Assembly: GCF_019449565.1 (NCBI RefSeq) | Contig: NZ_JAGRPM010000043.1 | Span: 1 to 64,000, forward strand | DNA from: Rhodoblastus sp. | Lineage (GTDB): Bacteria > Pseudomonadota > Alphaproteobacteria > Rhizobiales > Beijerinckiaceae | DNA: 64,000 nucleotides | Direction of reading: 5' to 3' | Shown: positions 22,571 to 32,787 of the stretch, piece by piece | Layout: each line of letters begins with the position of its first letter | Position numbering within the stretch: the first letter of the stretch is position 1 | Made by a program: the position numbers and the translations under genes | Notes under the pieces: model-generated | Told to the model about the DNA's origin: nothing | Seen by the model: only the letters and a program-made list of their open reading frames with translations | The model's database searches: none

Positions 22571-24613
22571 ATGTATTCCGCTATCGTCTTTCTCCCCCTT
22601 CTCGGCTTTCTGATCGCTGGCCTGTTCGGTCGCAGGATCGGCGCGCGTCCCAGCGAGATCGTCACCACGTCATTTCTGTTCGTCTCGTGCCTTTTGTCCT
22701 GGATCGTGTTCGCACGCGTGGGCCTTGGCGGCGCGCCCTTTTCCGCGCCCGTGCTCGGCAACTGGATGACGTCGGGCGTCCTGAAAGTGGATTGGGCCCT
22801 GCGCGTCGACACGCTGACCGCCGTCATGCTGGTGGTGGTGACGACGGTGTCGTCGCTCGTCCATCTTTATTCGATCGGCTATATGCACGAGGACCCGTCG
22901 CGGCCGCGCTTCTTCGCCTATCTCTCGCTCTTCACCTTCGCCATGCTGATGCTGGTGACGGCCGACAATCTGGCGCAGATGTTCTTCGGTTGGGAAGGCG
23001 TGGGCCTCGCGTCCTATCTTCTGATCGGCTTCTGGTATGAAAAGCCCTCGGCGAACGCTGCGGCGATCAAGGCCTTCGTCGTCAACCGCGTCGGCGATTT
23101 CGGCTTCGCGCTGGGTATCTTCCTGGTCTTCATGCTGACCCAGTCGATCTCCTTCGATGCGGTCTTCGCCGCCGCGCCCGGCCTTGCCAACAAGACGATC
23201 CATGTCTTCGGCTCCGACTGGGACGCGATGACGATCACCTGCCTGCTGCTCTTCATGGGCGCTTGTGGCAAGTCGGCACAGTTCCTGCTCCACACCTGGC
23301 TGCCGGACGCGATGGAAGGCCCGACCCCGGTTTCTGCACTCATCCACGCCGCAACCATGGTGACGGCTGGCGTGTTCATGGTGGCGCGCCTCTCGCCCTT
23401 GTTCGAACAAGCGCCGGCGGCGCTGACCGTGGTGACGATCGTCGGCGCCACCACCGCCTTTTTCGCCGCCACGATCGGCCTGGTGCAGAACGACATCAAG
23501 CGCGTGATCGCTTATTCGACCTGCTCGCAGCTCGGCTATATGTTTGTCGCGCTCGGCATCGGCGGCTATTCGATCGGCATTTTCCACCTCTTCACCCATG
23601 CCTTCTTCAAGGCCCTGCTGTTCCTCGGCGCCGGCTCGGTGATCAACGCCATGCACCATGAGCAGGACATGCGGAACATGGGCGGGCTCGCGAAAAAAAT
23701 CCCGATCACCTTCTGGTGCATGACCTTCGGCACGTTGGCGCTGACGGGCTTCCCGCTCACCGCCGGCTATTTCTCCAAGGACGCCATTATTGAGGCGTCC
23801 TATGCCGCAGGCGTGCATGGCCAGGCCGCGACCTATGCCTTCGTGATGACCGTGGTTGCAGCGGCGCTGACTTCTTTTTACAGCTGGCGCCTGGTGTTCA
23901 TGACCTTCTTCGGCAAGCCGCACTGGGCCGAGGCTGGCCACGGCGATGCGCACGCCGCCGCGCATGGTCACGACGATCACGCGCATGGTCACGATGACCA
24001 TGCCAAGGATGATCACGCTCATGACGATCATGGTCATCACGCGCTCGATCCGCATGAATCCCCGAACACGATGCTGATCCCGCTCTATGTGCTGTCCATC
24101 GGCGCGATCTTCGCCGGCCTCGCCTTTAAGAACGTCTTTATCGGCCATGACGCCGGCGAGTTCTGGCGCAATTCGCTGTTCGTCGGCCCCAACAACCACA
24201 TCCTGCATGAAATGCACGAGATTCCGGAATGGGTCGGCCTCGCGCCTTTCCTGATGATGCTCGGCGGCTTTGTGGTCGCGGCCTATATGTATGTGTTCGC
24301 GCCGGAAACGCCGGCCCGTCTCGCCGCCCGGTTCAACCCGCTCTACAAGTTCCTGCTCAACAAATGGTACTTCGACGAGCTGTATGACTTCCTGTTCGTG
24401 CGTCCGGCCTTCTGGCTCGGCCGCCTGTTCTGGAAGGGCGGCGACGTTGCGATCATCGATCGCCTCGGCCCGGACGGCGTCGCGGCGCGGGTGCTCGACG
24501 GCACCAGCTGGATCGTCAAGTTGCAGACCGGCTACATCTATAACTACGCCTTTGCGATGCTGATCGGCCTTGCTGCGATCATCACCTTCTATCTGGTCGG
24601 CGGGGTACGCTGA
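22571..24613 (+). CDS. nuoL: NADH-quinone oxidoreductase subunit L, with a histidine-rich insert
   Basis: The 680-aa distal proton-pumping subunit is of Mrp-antiporter type. Conserved segments include [20 protein letters not shown], the Lys-bearing [20 protein letters not shown], and [19 protein letters not shown]. The long C-terminal amphipathic helix follows. Residues about 456-496 form an insert dominated by His and Asp (about 14 His) between two membrane helices. It is encoded by repetitive CATGGTCACGATGACCAT-like DNA (23937-24055). The insert is unusual and could bind metal. The stop overlaps the nuoM start (TGATG). Confidence 0.96.
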   Translation: MYSAIVFLPLLGFLIAGLFGRRIGARPSEIVTTSFLFVSCLLSWIVFARVGLGGAPFSAPVLGNWMTSGVLKVDWALRVDTLTAVMLVVVTTVSSLVHLYSIGYMHEDPSRPRFFAYLSLFTFAMLMLVTADNLAQMFFGWEGVGLASYLLIGFWYEKPSANAAAIKAFVVNRVGDFGFALGIFLVFMLTQSISFDAVFAAAPGLANKTIHVFGSDWDAMTITCLLLFMGACGKSAQFLLHTWLPDAMEGPTPVSALIHAATMVTAGVFMVARLSPLFEQAPAALTVVTIVGATTAFFAATIGLVQNDIKRVIAYSTCSQLGYMFVALGIGGYSIGIFHLFTHAFFKALLFLGAGSVINAMHHEQDMRNMGGLAKKIPITFWCMTFGTLALTGFPLTAGYFSKDAIIEASYAAGVHGQAATYAFVMTVVAAALTSFYSWRLVFMTFFGKPHWAEAGHGDAHAAAHGHDDHAHGHDDHAKDDHAHDDHGHHALDPHESPNTMLIPLYVLSIGAIFAGLAFKNVFIGHDAGEFWRNSLFVGPNNHILHEMHEIPEWVGLAPFLMMLGGFVVAAYMYVFAPETPARLAARFNPLYKFLLNKWYFDELYDFLFVRPAFWLGRLFWKGGDVAIIDRLGPDGVAARVLDGTSWIVKLQTGYIYNYAFAMLIGLAAIITFYLVGGVR

Positions 24614-26124
24614 TGTTCGGTTTTGGCATTCTCTCCGGGCTGACCTTCCTTCCTCTGGTCGGCGCCGCGCTCATCCTGCTGGTTCCCGGCGAAACGGAAT
24701 CGGGCAAGAACAACATCCGCTGGATCGCCCTGTGGACGACGCTCGTGATTTTCGCGCTGTCGCTCTATGCCTGGGGCAAGTTCGTTCCCGGCGTCGCGGA
24801 CTTCCAGTTCCTCGAAGAAAAGAGCTGGTTCGGCTCGGGCCTCAGCTACAAGATGGGCGTGGACGGAATTTCCTTCCCCTTCGTGGTCCTGACCGCCTTC
24901 CTGATGCCGTTCTGCATCGCGGCGTCGTGGAACTCGATCGAGAACCGCGTGAAGGAATATATGATCGCCTTCCTTGTGCTGGAGACGCTGATGATCGGCG
25001 TGTTCTGCGCGCTGGATATCGTGCTGTTCTACCTGTTCTTCGAGGGCGGCCTGATCCCGATGTTCATCATCATCGGCGTCTGGGGCGGCAAGCGCCGCAT
25101 TTATGCGAGCTTCAAGTTCTTCCTCTATACGCTTGCCGGTTCGCTGCTGATGCTCATCGCCATCCTGGCCATGTATGCCCAGACGCACACGACCGACATC
25201 ACGGTGCTGCTGCACGCGAAGTTCGACCCGGACCTGCAGAAATATCTCTGGCTGGCCTTCTTCGCCTCCTTCGCGGTGAAGATGCCGATGTGGCCCGTGC
25301 ATACCTGGCTGCCTGACGCCCACGTCGAGGCGCCCACGGCGGGTTCGGTGATCCTGGCGGGCATTCTGCTGAAAATGGGCGGTTATGGCTTCATCCGCTT
25401 TTCGCTGCCGATGTTCCCCGATGCGTCGCATTATTTCGCGCCGCTCGTCTTCGCCATGTCGATCATCGCCATCATTTACACCTCGCTGGTGGCGCTGGTT
25501 CAGGACGACATGAAGAAGCTCATCGCCTATTCCTCGGTGGCGCATATGGGCTTCGTCACCATGGGCCTGTTCGCCATGAACCAGCAGGCGGTGCAGGGCG
25601 CGGTGTTCCAGATGGTGTCGCACGGCCTCGTCTCCGGCGCGCTCTTCCTTTGCGTCGGCGTCATCTATGACCGGATGCACACCCGCGAGATCGCGGCCTA
25701 TGGCGGCATTGTCGAACGCATGCCGGTCTATGCCGTGGCCCTGATGGTCTTCACCATGGCCAATGTCGGTCTGCCGGGCACTTCGGGCTTCGTCGGCGAG
25801 TTCCTGTCGCTGCTTGGCGTGTTCCAGGCCAATAGCTGGGTCGCCTTTTTCGCCACCACCGGCGTCATTCTATCGGCCGCCTATGCGCTGTTTCTCTATC
25901 GGCGCGTGGTGTTCGGCAAGCTCGAAAAGCCGAGCCTGCAAAGCCTGAAGGATCTCAGCCCGCGCGAAATGGCGGTGCTGGCGCCGCTGGTCGTGCTGAC
26001 GATCTATTACGGCGTTCATCCCGGCCCGATCCTCGACGCCTGCGCCGGTTCGGTCGCCGAACTGATCAAGGGTTACGAATCCGCCTTGGCCCTGACCAAG
26101 ACCGCCGCCCTCACGCTGCATTGA
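24613..26124 (+). CDS. nuoM: NADH-quinone oxidoreductase subunit M
   Basis: The 503-aa antiporter-like proton-pumping subunit. Key residues are the Glu in the [14 protein letters not shown] helix, Lys in [20 protein letters not shown], and the discontinuous helix [18 protein letters not shown]. The length is normal with 14 predicted helices. The ATG overlaps the nuoL stop by one base, indicating coupled translation. It lies 10 bp before nuoN. Confidence 0.97.
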   Translation: MFGFGILSGLTFLPLVGAALILLVPGETESGKNNIRWIALWTTLVIFALSLYAWGKFVPGVADFQFLEEKSWFGSGLSYKMGVDGISFPFVVLTAFLMPFCIAASWNSIENRVKEYMIAFLVLETLMIGVFCALDIVLFYLFFEGGLIPMFIIIGVWGGKRRIYASFKFFLYTLAGSLLMLIAILAMYAQTHTTDITVLLHAKFDPDLQKYLWLAFFASFAVKMPMWPVHTWLPDAHVEAPTAGSVILAGILLKMGGYGFIRFSLPMFPDASHYFAPLVFAMSIIAIIYTSLVALVQDDMKKLIAYSSVAHMGFVTMGLFAMNQQAVQGAVFQMVSHGLVSGALFLCVGVIYDRMHTREIAAYGGIVERMPVYAVALMVFTMANVGLPGTSGFVGEFLSLLGVFQANSWVAFFATTGVILSAAYALFLYRRVVFGKLEKPSLQSLKDLSPREMAVLAPLVVLTIYYGVHPGPILDACAGSVAELIKGYESALALTKTAALTLH

Positions 26125-26134
26125 GAGACGTTCC

Positions 26135-27571
26135 ATGAATTCGCTTAGTCTCGAAATCGCCCATGCGCTGCCGGAAACGATCCTCGCGGTCGGCGCCATC
26201 CTGCTCGTGCTGATCGGCGCTATTCGCGGCAAGGAGAGCGACGGACCGATGACCGAACTGGCCGTCGCCCTTCTCGGCGCAGCGCTGGTCGCCGTTTTCC
26301 TTGGCAGCGCCAAGGAGGCCGGCGCGGTCTTCAACGACTCCTTCATCGACGATCGCTTCGGTGATTTCATGAAAGGCCTGGCGCTGACCGGGTCGATCGT
26401 CACCTTGCTCATGTCCGGCGATTTCCTGCGCCGCAGCGGCGTCGACAAGTTCGAATTTCCGATTCTCGTCGTGCTGGCCACGCTCGGCATGCTGGTGCTG
26501 ATCTCGGCCAATGGCCTGATCGCGCTCTATCTGGGGCTGGAGCTGATGTCGCTGGCGCTCTATGTCGTCGCGGCGCTCAGCCGCGACGATGCGCGCGCTT
26601 CGGAAGCCGGTCTGAAATATTTCGTCCTCGGCGCTCTGTCCTCCGGCATGCTGCTTTATGGCGCGTCCTTGCTGTATGGCTTCGCCGGCACGGTGTCCTT
26701 TGGCGGCATCGCGGCGGCGATCGGCGGACATCCGAGCACGGGCGTGATCTTCGGCCTCGTATTTCTCTTCGCCGGCCTCGCTTTCAAGATGTCGGTCGTG
26801 CCGTTCCACATGTGGACGCCGGACGTCTATGAAGGCGCGCCCACGCCGGTCACTGCCTTTTTCGCCTCAGCGCCGAAAATGGCCGCCGTCGCGATCTCGA
26901 CCCGCGTCATCATGACCGCCTTCCCGGGCGCGGTCAGCCAGTGGCAGCAGATCATCGTCTTCATGGCGCTGGCCTCCATGGCGCTCGGCTCCTTCGCCGC
27001 GATCGGCCAGACCAACATCAAGCGGCTGATGGCCTATTCCTCTATCGGCCACATGGGCTTCGCGCTGGTCGGCCTCGCCGCCGGGACCGAGGCGGGCGTC
27101 AAGGGCGTCGCGCTCTATATGGCGATCTATCTGGTCATGACGCTCGGGACCTTTGCGGCGATCCTGTCGATGCGGATCAATGGCAAGGCGGTCGAGCAGA
27201 TTTCCGATCTCGCCGGCCTCTCGCGCACCAATCCGCCGATGGCCTTCTTCCTGTCGATGCTGATGTTCTCGCTGGCCGGCGTGCCGCCGCTGGCGGGCTT
27301 CTTTGCCAAGTTCTACGTCTTCATGGCGGCCGTGGACGCACAGCTCTATTGGCTGGCCGTGATCGGCATTCTCACCAGCGCCGTGGCGGCCTATTATTAC
27401 CTCCGTGTCGTCAAGATCATCTATTTCGACGATCCGGCCCCGGCGCTCGACCGTCCAAGCGGCACCCAGCGCGCCGTCCTGGCGCTCGCGTCGCTCGCCA
27501 TGCTTCTATTCTGGGTCTATCCGGCGCCGCTGGTCGAGGCGGCCACCGCGGCGGCCCATTCGCTGTTCTGA
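26135..27571 (+). CDS. nuoN: NADH-quinone oxidoreductase subunit N
   Basis: The 478-aa antiporter-like subunit is the last gene of the nuo operon. It shows YLGLELMSLALYVVAALSRD with the proton-path Glu, the Lys in GLAFKMSVVPFHMWTPDVYE, and INIKRLMAYSSIGHMGFA-type sequence. The length is normal. An inverted repeat 24 bp after its stop probably terminates the nuo transcript, although birA begins shortly after. Confidence 0.97.
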   Translation: MNSLSLEIAHALPETILAVGAILLVLIGAIRGKESDGPMTELAVALLGAALVAVFLGSAKEAGAVFNDSFIDDRFGDFMKGLALTGSIVTLLMSGDFLRRSGVDKFEFPILVVLATLGMLVLISANGLIALYLGLELMSLALYVVAALSRDDARASEAGLKYFVLGALSSGMLLYGASLLYGFAGTVSFGGIAAAIGGHPSTGVIFGLVFLFAGLAFKMSVVPFHMWTPDVYEGAPTPVTAFFASAPKMAAVAISTRVIMTAFPGAVSQWQQIIVFMALASMALGSFAAIGQTNIKRLMAYSSIGHMGFALVGLAAGTEAGVKGVALYMAIYLVMTLGTFAAILSMRINGKAVEQISDLAGLSRTNPPMAFFLSMLMFSLAGVPPLAGFFAKFYVFMAAVDAQLYWLAVIGILTSAVAAYYYLRVVKIIYFDDPAPALDRPSGTQRAVLALASLAMLLFWVYPAPLVEAATAAAHSLF

Positions 27572-27595
27572 TCGCAAGCGAAATGATGTTTCAGC

Positions 27596-27648
27596 GCCTC
27601 CGGCGCGCGTCCATCCCTATCGATGGCCGACGCGCCGGAGGCTCTTTT
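27596..27648 (+). terminator. Probable terminator after nuoN
   Basis: GCCTCCGGCGCG at 27596-27607 and CGCGCCGGAGGC at 27631-27642 form a perfect 12-bp inverted repeat with a 23-nt loop, followed by TCTTTT. The loop itself holds a small CATCCC-rich stem. Read-through to birA remains possible. Confidence 0.65.
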
Positions 27649-27662
27649 GTGATCGGGCGCTG

Positions 27663-28445
27663 ATGGATTTTTATTGCGCCCTTGGTCCGGCCGCGTCGCG
27701 CGCCGGATATCGACTCGAAGTCTTCACCGCGCTCGGCTCGACCAATGACGAGGCGATGAGTCGGGTCGCCGCCGGAGATCCGGGCCGGCTGTGGATCGTC
27801 GCCGCGACCCAGTCGCGGGGCAGGGGGCGCATGGGCCGCGTCTGGACGTCGCCGCCCGGCAATCTTTACGCCAGCCTGCTGCTGATCGATCCGGCTCCGC
27901 CGTCGCGCGTCGCGCAGCTTGGCTTCGTGGCGGGAGTAGCCTTGATCGACGCGCTGCGGGCGATGACCGCCGACGATCCCCGAATCCGTTTGAAATGGCC
28001 CAATGACGCGTTGTGCGACGGCGCCAAAATATCGGGCCTGCTGCTGGAGGGCGCCAGCCTGCGCAACGGACAATTCGCCTGTGTCGTCGGCATTGGCGTC
28101 AATTGCCAGAATTCGCCCGGCGACGCGCCTTACCCCACCGCCAGCCTGCGCAGCATCGGCGCGGCATCGGCGGATCGCGCCGCGCTGTTTGCGGCTCTGT
28201 CCGATCGTTTCGCGCATTGGCTGGAATTCTGGGCGCGCGGCGACAATTTCGCGGCCATTCGCGCGGCGTGGCTGGAGCGCGCGGGCGGGATCGGGGAGAT
28301 GGCGCGGGTGACGCGCAACGGCCAGACGCTCGAAGGGCTCTTCCAGGGCATTGACGCGCAAGGGCGCATGCTATTGGAAAGGACGGGCGGAACGATCGAG
28401 ACCATAGAGGCGGGCGACGTGGCGTTCGGCGCACAGAACCCGTAA
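27663..28445 (+). CDS. birA: Biotin-[acetyl-CoA-carboxylase] ligase, catalytic-domain type
   Basis: The 260-aa enzyme activates biotin to biotinyl-AMP and attaches it to the carboxyl carrier protein. The active-site motif SRGRGRMGRVWTSPPGNLYA near 56-75 is the GRGRxGRxW biotin-AMP loop, and KWPNDALCDGAKISGLLLEG follows. A C-terminal SH3-like domain is present. There is no N-terminal HTH, so it is monofunctional, unlike E. coli BirA. The ATG at 27663 is used because the upstream frame overlaps nuoN and lacks homology. A nuo-adjacent birA is common in this order of bacteria. Confidence 0.93.
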   Translation: MDFYCALGPAASRAGYRLEVFTALGSTNDEAMSRVAAGDPGRLWIVAATQSRGRGRMGRVWTSPPGNLYASLLLIDPAPPSRVAQLGFVAGVALIDALRAMTADDPRIRLKWPNDALCDGAKISGLLLEGASLRNGQFACVVGIGVNCQNSPGDAPYPTASLRSIGAASADRAALFAALSDRFAHWLEFWARGDNFAAIRAAWLERAGGIGEMARVTRNGQTLEGLFQGIDAQGRMLLERTGGTIETIEAGDVAFGAQNP

Positions 28446-28456
28446 AGGCAATTGGA

Positions 28457-30124
28457 ATGGCGACAGATCAGGAAGAAATCGTTTTCGCTCCGCTCGGCGG
28501 TCTCGGCGAAATAGGCATGAACGCCGCGCTTTATGGCTTCGGACCCGCGAAAAAACGCAAATGGATTCTGGTTGATTGCGGCGTTGCTTTCGCCGGGGCG
28601 GACATGCCCGGCGTCGATCTCATCCTGCCCGATCTCGGCTTCATCGAGAAACACCGCGCCGATCTGCTCGGATTGATCGTGACCCATGCGCATGAGGATC
28701 ACGTCGGCGCTATCGCGGCGCTGTGGCCGCGGCTGGGCTGCCCAGTCTATGCGACGGCCTTTGCGGCGGGCCTGCTCGCGACGCGGCGGCTGGCCGAGCC
28801 GGGCGCGCCGCAGGTGCCGATCAAGATCGTCGCGCAGGGGTCGCGGCTGACGCTCGGCCCGTTCGAGATCGAATTCGTGCCGATGTCGCATTCGATCCCG
28901 GAGTCGAACCTGCTCGCCATCCGCACCAAGGCGGGCGTGGTCGTCCATACGGGCGACTGGAAGCTTGACCCGACGCCGGGCCTCGGCCGGCCGACCGACA
29001 TCGAGCGGCTGAAGAAGATCGGCGACGAAGGCGTGCGCGCTCTCATCTGCGACTCGACCAATATCCTGCGCGAGGGCGAAAGCCCGTCAGAGGCTCAGGT
29101 CGCCGCTGTTCTGCGCGAAAAGATCCTCGCGGCGACGGGCCGTGTCATGGTCACGACCTTCGCCTCCAATGTCACGCGGCTGCGCTCGGTCTGTCTGGCG
29201 GCCGAGGCGGCGGGACGCCGCATCGTGCTTGCGGGGCGCGCCATGGAGCGTTCGCTCGAGGTGGCGCGCGAATGCGGCTATCTCGACGGCGTCCCGGAAT
29301 TGCTCTCGCTCGACAGTTTCGCGCGCCTCCCGGCGAACAAGGTGGTGGTGCTCGCCACCGGCAGCCAGGGCGAGGCGCGCGCAGCCATGTCGCGCATCGT
29401 GCGCGGCGAACATGCGGTCAAGCTCGCGCCCAATGATCTCGTCATTTTCTCATCGCGCACCATTCCCGGCAATGAGCGCGAGGTGAACGCCATCGTCAAT
29501 GGCCTGATCCTGCAGGGGGTCGACGTGCTGACCGACCGCGACGCGCTGGTTCATTGCTCGGGCCATCCGCGCCGGGGCGAAGTCGCCAAGCTCTACGACT
29601 GGCTGCGTCCGCAGGTCGCGGTGCCCGCCCATGGCGAGCCGCTGCATCTTCAAGTGCATGCCGATTTCGCCCGCAGCCGGGGCGTCGAGCATGTCCTGAT
29701 CGCGCATAATGGCGACATGATCGCGCTTGGCCCCGACAGTCCGACGCATCTGGCGCAAATTCCGTCCGGCAAGCTTTATCAGGATGGCGAATTGATCCTG
29801 AGCGCGTCCGAGGAATGTTTCCGTCAGCGCCACCGCCTGGCGGCGGCGGGAATTATTTCCATCGCCTTCGCCCTCACCGCCAAGGGCGATCTCGCGGGCG
29901 TGCCCGACGTCACCATGTTTGGCCTGCCGCAAAAGACGCGCGATAATCGCCCCTTAGGCGATGTCGTGGATCGCGCGCTGTTCGAAACGCTTGACACACT
30001 GCCACGCGCGAAGAAAAGAGACGCCGACGCCGCCTGCACGGCGGTGGAGCGCGCCGTGCGCTCGGCAGTCGCCGCCGTCTGGGGCAAGAAGCCGCATGTC
30101 CATGTGCTGGCGATAGAAGTTTGA
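28457..30124 (+). CDS. rnj: Ribonuclease J
   Basis: The 555-aa metallo-beta-lactamase/beta-CASP exo- and endoribonuclease acts in mRNA decay and rRNA 5' maturation. The zinc-binding motif HAHEDHVGA is near 77, with later ligands in MSHSIPES and HTGDWKLD. The beta-CASP region has TTFASNVTRL and ATGSQGEARAAMSRI. The last His motif is VPAHGEPLHL. It begins 11 bp after birA and continues the same gene string. Alphaproteobacteria typically carry one RNase J. Confidence 0.95.
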   Translation: MATDQEEIVFAPLGGLGEIGMNAALYGFGPAKKRKWILVDCGVAFAGADMPGVDLILPDLGFIEKHRADLLGLIVTHAHEDHVGAIAALWPRLGCPVYATAFAAGLLATRRLAEPGAPQVPIKIVAQGSRLTLGPFEIEFVPMSHSIPESNLLAIRTKAGVVVHTGDWKLDPTPGLGRPTDIERLKKIGDEGVRALICDSTNILREGESPSEAQVAAVLREKILAATGRVMVTTFASNVTRLRSVCLAAEAAGRRIVLAGRAMERSLEVARECGYLDGVPELLSLDSFARLPANKVVVLATGSQGEARAAMSRIVRGEHAVKLAPNDLVIFSSRTIPGNEREVNAIVNGLILQGVDVLTDRDALVHCSGHPRRGEVAKLYDWLRPQVAVPAHGEPLHLQVHADFARSRGVEHVLIAHNGDMIALGPDSPTHLAQIPSGKLYQDGELILSASEECFRQRHRLAAAGIISIAFALTAKGDLAGVPDVTMFGLPQKTRDNRPLGDVVDRALFETLDTLPRAKKRDADAACTAVERAVRSAVAAVWGKKPHVHVLAIEV

Positions 30125-30138
30125 GACAGGAGCAGAGC

Positions 30139-30543
<405 letters not shown>

Positions 30544-30558
30544 CCGAAGGGGCGCGAA

Positions 30559-30813
30559 ATGTCGGACTTCAATTTCGCGCCTTTCACTTTGCCGATGGCG
30601 CTGGCCATCTTCTTCACCGCGTGGTGGGTTTGCCTGTTCGCGGTGCTGCCCTTCGGCGTGCGCAATCATCAGGAAGCGCGGGAAGACCTCCCGGAGGGGG
30701 CGGATCCCGGCGCGCCCGTCGCGCCGTTGCTCCTGAAAAAGGCGCTGGCGACCACGCTGCTCGCCTTTGCCGTCTACGCCATTGTCGTGGTCATGGCGAA
30801 TGTGATGGGCTGA
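30559..30813 (+). CDS. DUF1467 family membrane protein
   Basis: The 84-aa protein has two membrane helices (about 10-30 and 59-82) around a conserved hydrophilic loop with LPFGVRNHQEAREDLPEGAD. This matches the DUF1467 pattern of alphaproteobacteria. The function is unknown. It is the last gene of the birA-rnj-mce string. Its 3' end overlaps the convergent TAXI gene by 23 bp. Confidence 0.85.
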   Translation: MSDFNFAPFTLPMALAIFFTAWWVCLFAVLPFGVRNHQEAREDLPEGADPGAPVAPLLLKKALATTLLAFAVYAIVVVMANVMG

Positions 30814-32149
30814 CGTCCACAGCTTGCGGCGTCTGGCTCGGAGCGCCTCCGGCTTTCAGCGCGGCGTCGCGCCGCTCGAACCGCCTCATGGCGTGTTGCA
30901 GGACAAGCTGCGTCTTCCATTGCTCGCCTTTTGCGGCGTCGCCGGGCTTGGCGATGCAGTCGGCGACCGCCTCGTGAAGTTCTTTCTCCAGCGTTTCCAG
31001 CCGTTCGCGATCTGCTGTATTGGCCTCATGCGCGATCGAAAGCAGGCGCTCGACGGCGTCGCGATCCTTTTTCGAACCGCGCGCATTGAACATGCTGACC
31101 AGCAGGGTGATCAGCGACGCGCCAATGCTCAGAGGAATGCCGAAAATATAGAGATAGCGCTGCGCCTGATCGAAAAAGCTCTGGTCGCCATTGGAGAGAT
31201 AAGCGGCAAAGCCCGGATGAATCGGCAGCAGGGGATTCTGGTCGGAGACGTCGGGCGCCTCGATCTGCCCCGCCATCGGGGCGACATTCATCAATTGCGC
31301 CTTGGCCGTCAGGATGGATCGCCCGATGGCGTCGGCGACGATATCGAGCATGGTGATCGGCACGGCGAAGCGGTAATTGACCGCCAGCATGGTCACGGTG
31401 TCGTCGGGAACCGCAGGTTTCGCCTTGAAGCCGCCCTCTGGAACGTCATAGGATTCGAACATCGGGAAGCGTTTGACGATGGCGTCGGCGTCGTCGAAGC
31501 CGAGGACTTTCGGCGTTCCCTTGGTGGCGGCGGCGATCGAGGCGACCGTATCGACGGCCGGGCCCGGGCCGACGGGACCGACCGCGACCGCGGCGACGAC
31601 CCGTTTGTGCAGGATCGCCGGACCGATGTCTTCGATGGCGAGGAACTCGCGTTTCACCTTGTCCGGCGTGATATTGTAAAAGTTCAGCAGCAGGTCGAGC
31701 GCGTGGGAATCGTCGTCCTGCGCGGGTCCGCTGGGAATGGCCACGCTCTTGCCGGTCAGATCGGGAAGGCTGCTGATCGAGGAGTGGTGCGGCACGATCA
31801 CGGCGACCGCGTCATGACGCAGGATGACCAGCGTCTCGCCATTGGCGGGCAGCGTCGCGTCGCTGCGGATGATCGCGATGTCCGCCTTGCCCTGTTCCAA
31901 GGCCTTGGCGCTCTCGGTCAGGCTTGCGACGGGCACGGTCTGGAACCGGATGCGGGGATGCTGCGCCTCGGCGACCTTGATGAAGGCCGATATGAAACGC
32001 TGCGCTTTCGAGCCCTCTACGCCGGAGGTGATGCGCAGCGTGGCGTGCGGCGACCAGAGATAGAGGATGCCCAACGCCGCCGCCGCGACCAGGAAAACGA
32101 CCGCGAAGACAATTCCCATGACGCGCTGTTTCGCGAAAAGTCCGAACAT
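30791..32149 (-). CDS. TAXI-family TRAP-type solute-binding protein, membrane-anchored
   Basis: The 452-aa protein has an N-terminal membrane anchor (VMGIVFAVVFLVAAAALGIL). A periplasmic TAXI binding domain (about 35-320) includes GKADIAIIRSDATLP and LPDLTGKSVAIPSGPAQDDD. A second membrane helix lies near 335-358, followed by a cytoplasmic coiled-coil tail. Classical TAXI proteins are secreted or lipid-anchored and sit beside a fused TRAP permease. No permease is nearby, so it may sense rather than transport; that is an inference. The 3' end overlaps the DUF1467 gene on the other strand. Confidence 0.8.
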   Translation of the reverse strand: MFGLFAKQRVMGIVFAVVFLVAAAALGILYLWSPHATLRITSGVEGSKAQRFISAFIKVAEAQHPRIRFQTVPVASLTESAKALEQGKADIAIIRSDATLPANGETLVILRHDAVAVIVPHHSSISSLPDLTGKSVAIPSGPAQDDDSHALDLLLNFYNITPDKVKREFLAIEDIGPAILHKRVVAAVAVGPVGPGPAVDTVASIAAATKGTPKVLGFDDADAIVKRFPMFESYDVPEGGFKAKPAVPDDTVTMLAVNYRFAVPITMLDIVADAIGRSILTAKAQLMNVAPMAGQIEAPDVSDQNPLLPIHPGFAAYLSNGDQSFFDQAQRYLYIFGIPLSIGASLITLLVSMFNARGSKKDRDAVERLLSIAHEANTADRERLETLEKELHEAVADCIAKPGDAAKGEQWKTQLVLQHAMRRFERRDAALKAGGAPSQTPQAVDVSPSHSP

Positions 32150-32340
32150 TTTGCGGGCTCCTGCGCTGGTCGAACTGATTCTTCCGTTCGGCCAATGGCG
32201 GGAACCTTACGGCGGCGAAACGCGAAGGGGAACCGGTATTCTCTTGCAGCGAATCCGCCGCCCACGCGAAAATTGCAAATTCCGTCCGCTTCGGGAAAGC
32301 TCTAGAATCGCTTTCATGGAATCCACCTGAGCGAGGTCCC

Positions 32341-32787
32341 ATGTCGCAACGCACGTCTTCGTCGGCTCCCGGCCCCGCGCCTGTCCTGGCCGATTTCCCC
32401 TTCCAGGCCCGCGAAAAACTGCGCTATGGCGACACAGATCGGCAGGGCCACGTGAACAACGCGGTTTTCGCGACATTTCTCGAAACCGGCCGTGTCGAAA
32501 TGCTCATCAATGGCGGCGCGGACCTGATGGGGCCGAATGGCGCCTTCGTGCTGGCGCGGCTGCTGCTCGATTACCGCCGCGAGGTGAACTGGCCAGGCGA
32601 GGTCGAGATCGGCACGCGCGTCGCCTTGGTCGGGCGCAGTTCGCTGCGGCTGGAGCAGGCGGTGTTCCAGCACGGCGAATGCGTCGCCACGGGTGAGTCG
32701 ACCGTCGTGCTGACCGATGTAACGACGCGGCGCTCCAAGCCCTTCTCGGACGAGGCGCGGGCCTTTCTCGAGCGGCAGACCGGTTAG
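32341..32787 (+). CDS. Acyl-CoA thioesterase, hot-dog fold (4HBT type)
   Basis: The 148-aa protein has the single hot-dog domain of the 4-hydroxybenzoyl-CoA thioesterase family. The motif RYGDTDRQGHVNNAVFATFL near 33-52 includes the catalytic Asp. ARLLLDYRREVNWPGEVEIG forms the next strand pair. It hydrolyses a CoA thioester, but the substrate cannot be read from sequence. The gene is divergent from the TAXI gene and overlaps the convergent hydrolase by 4 bp. Confidence 0.88.
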   Translation: MSQRTSSSAPGPAPVLADFPFQAREKLRYGDTDRQGHVNNAVFATFLETGRVEMLINGGADLMGPNGAFVLARLLLDYRREVNWPGEVEIGTRVALVGRSSLRLEQAVFQHGECVATGESTVVLTDVTTRRSKPFSDEARAFLERQTG

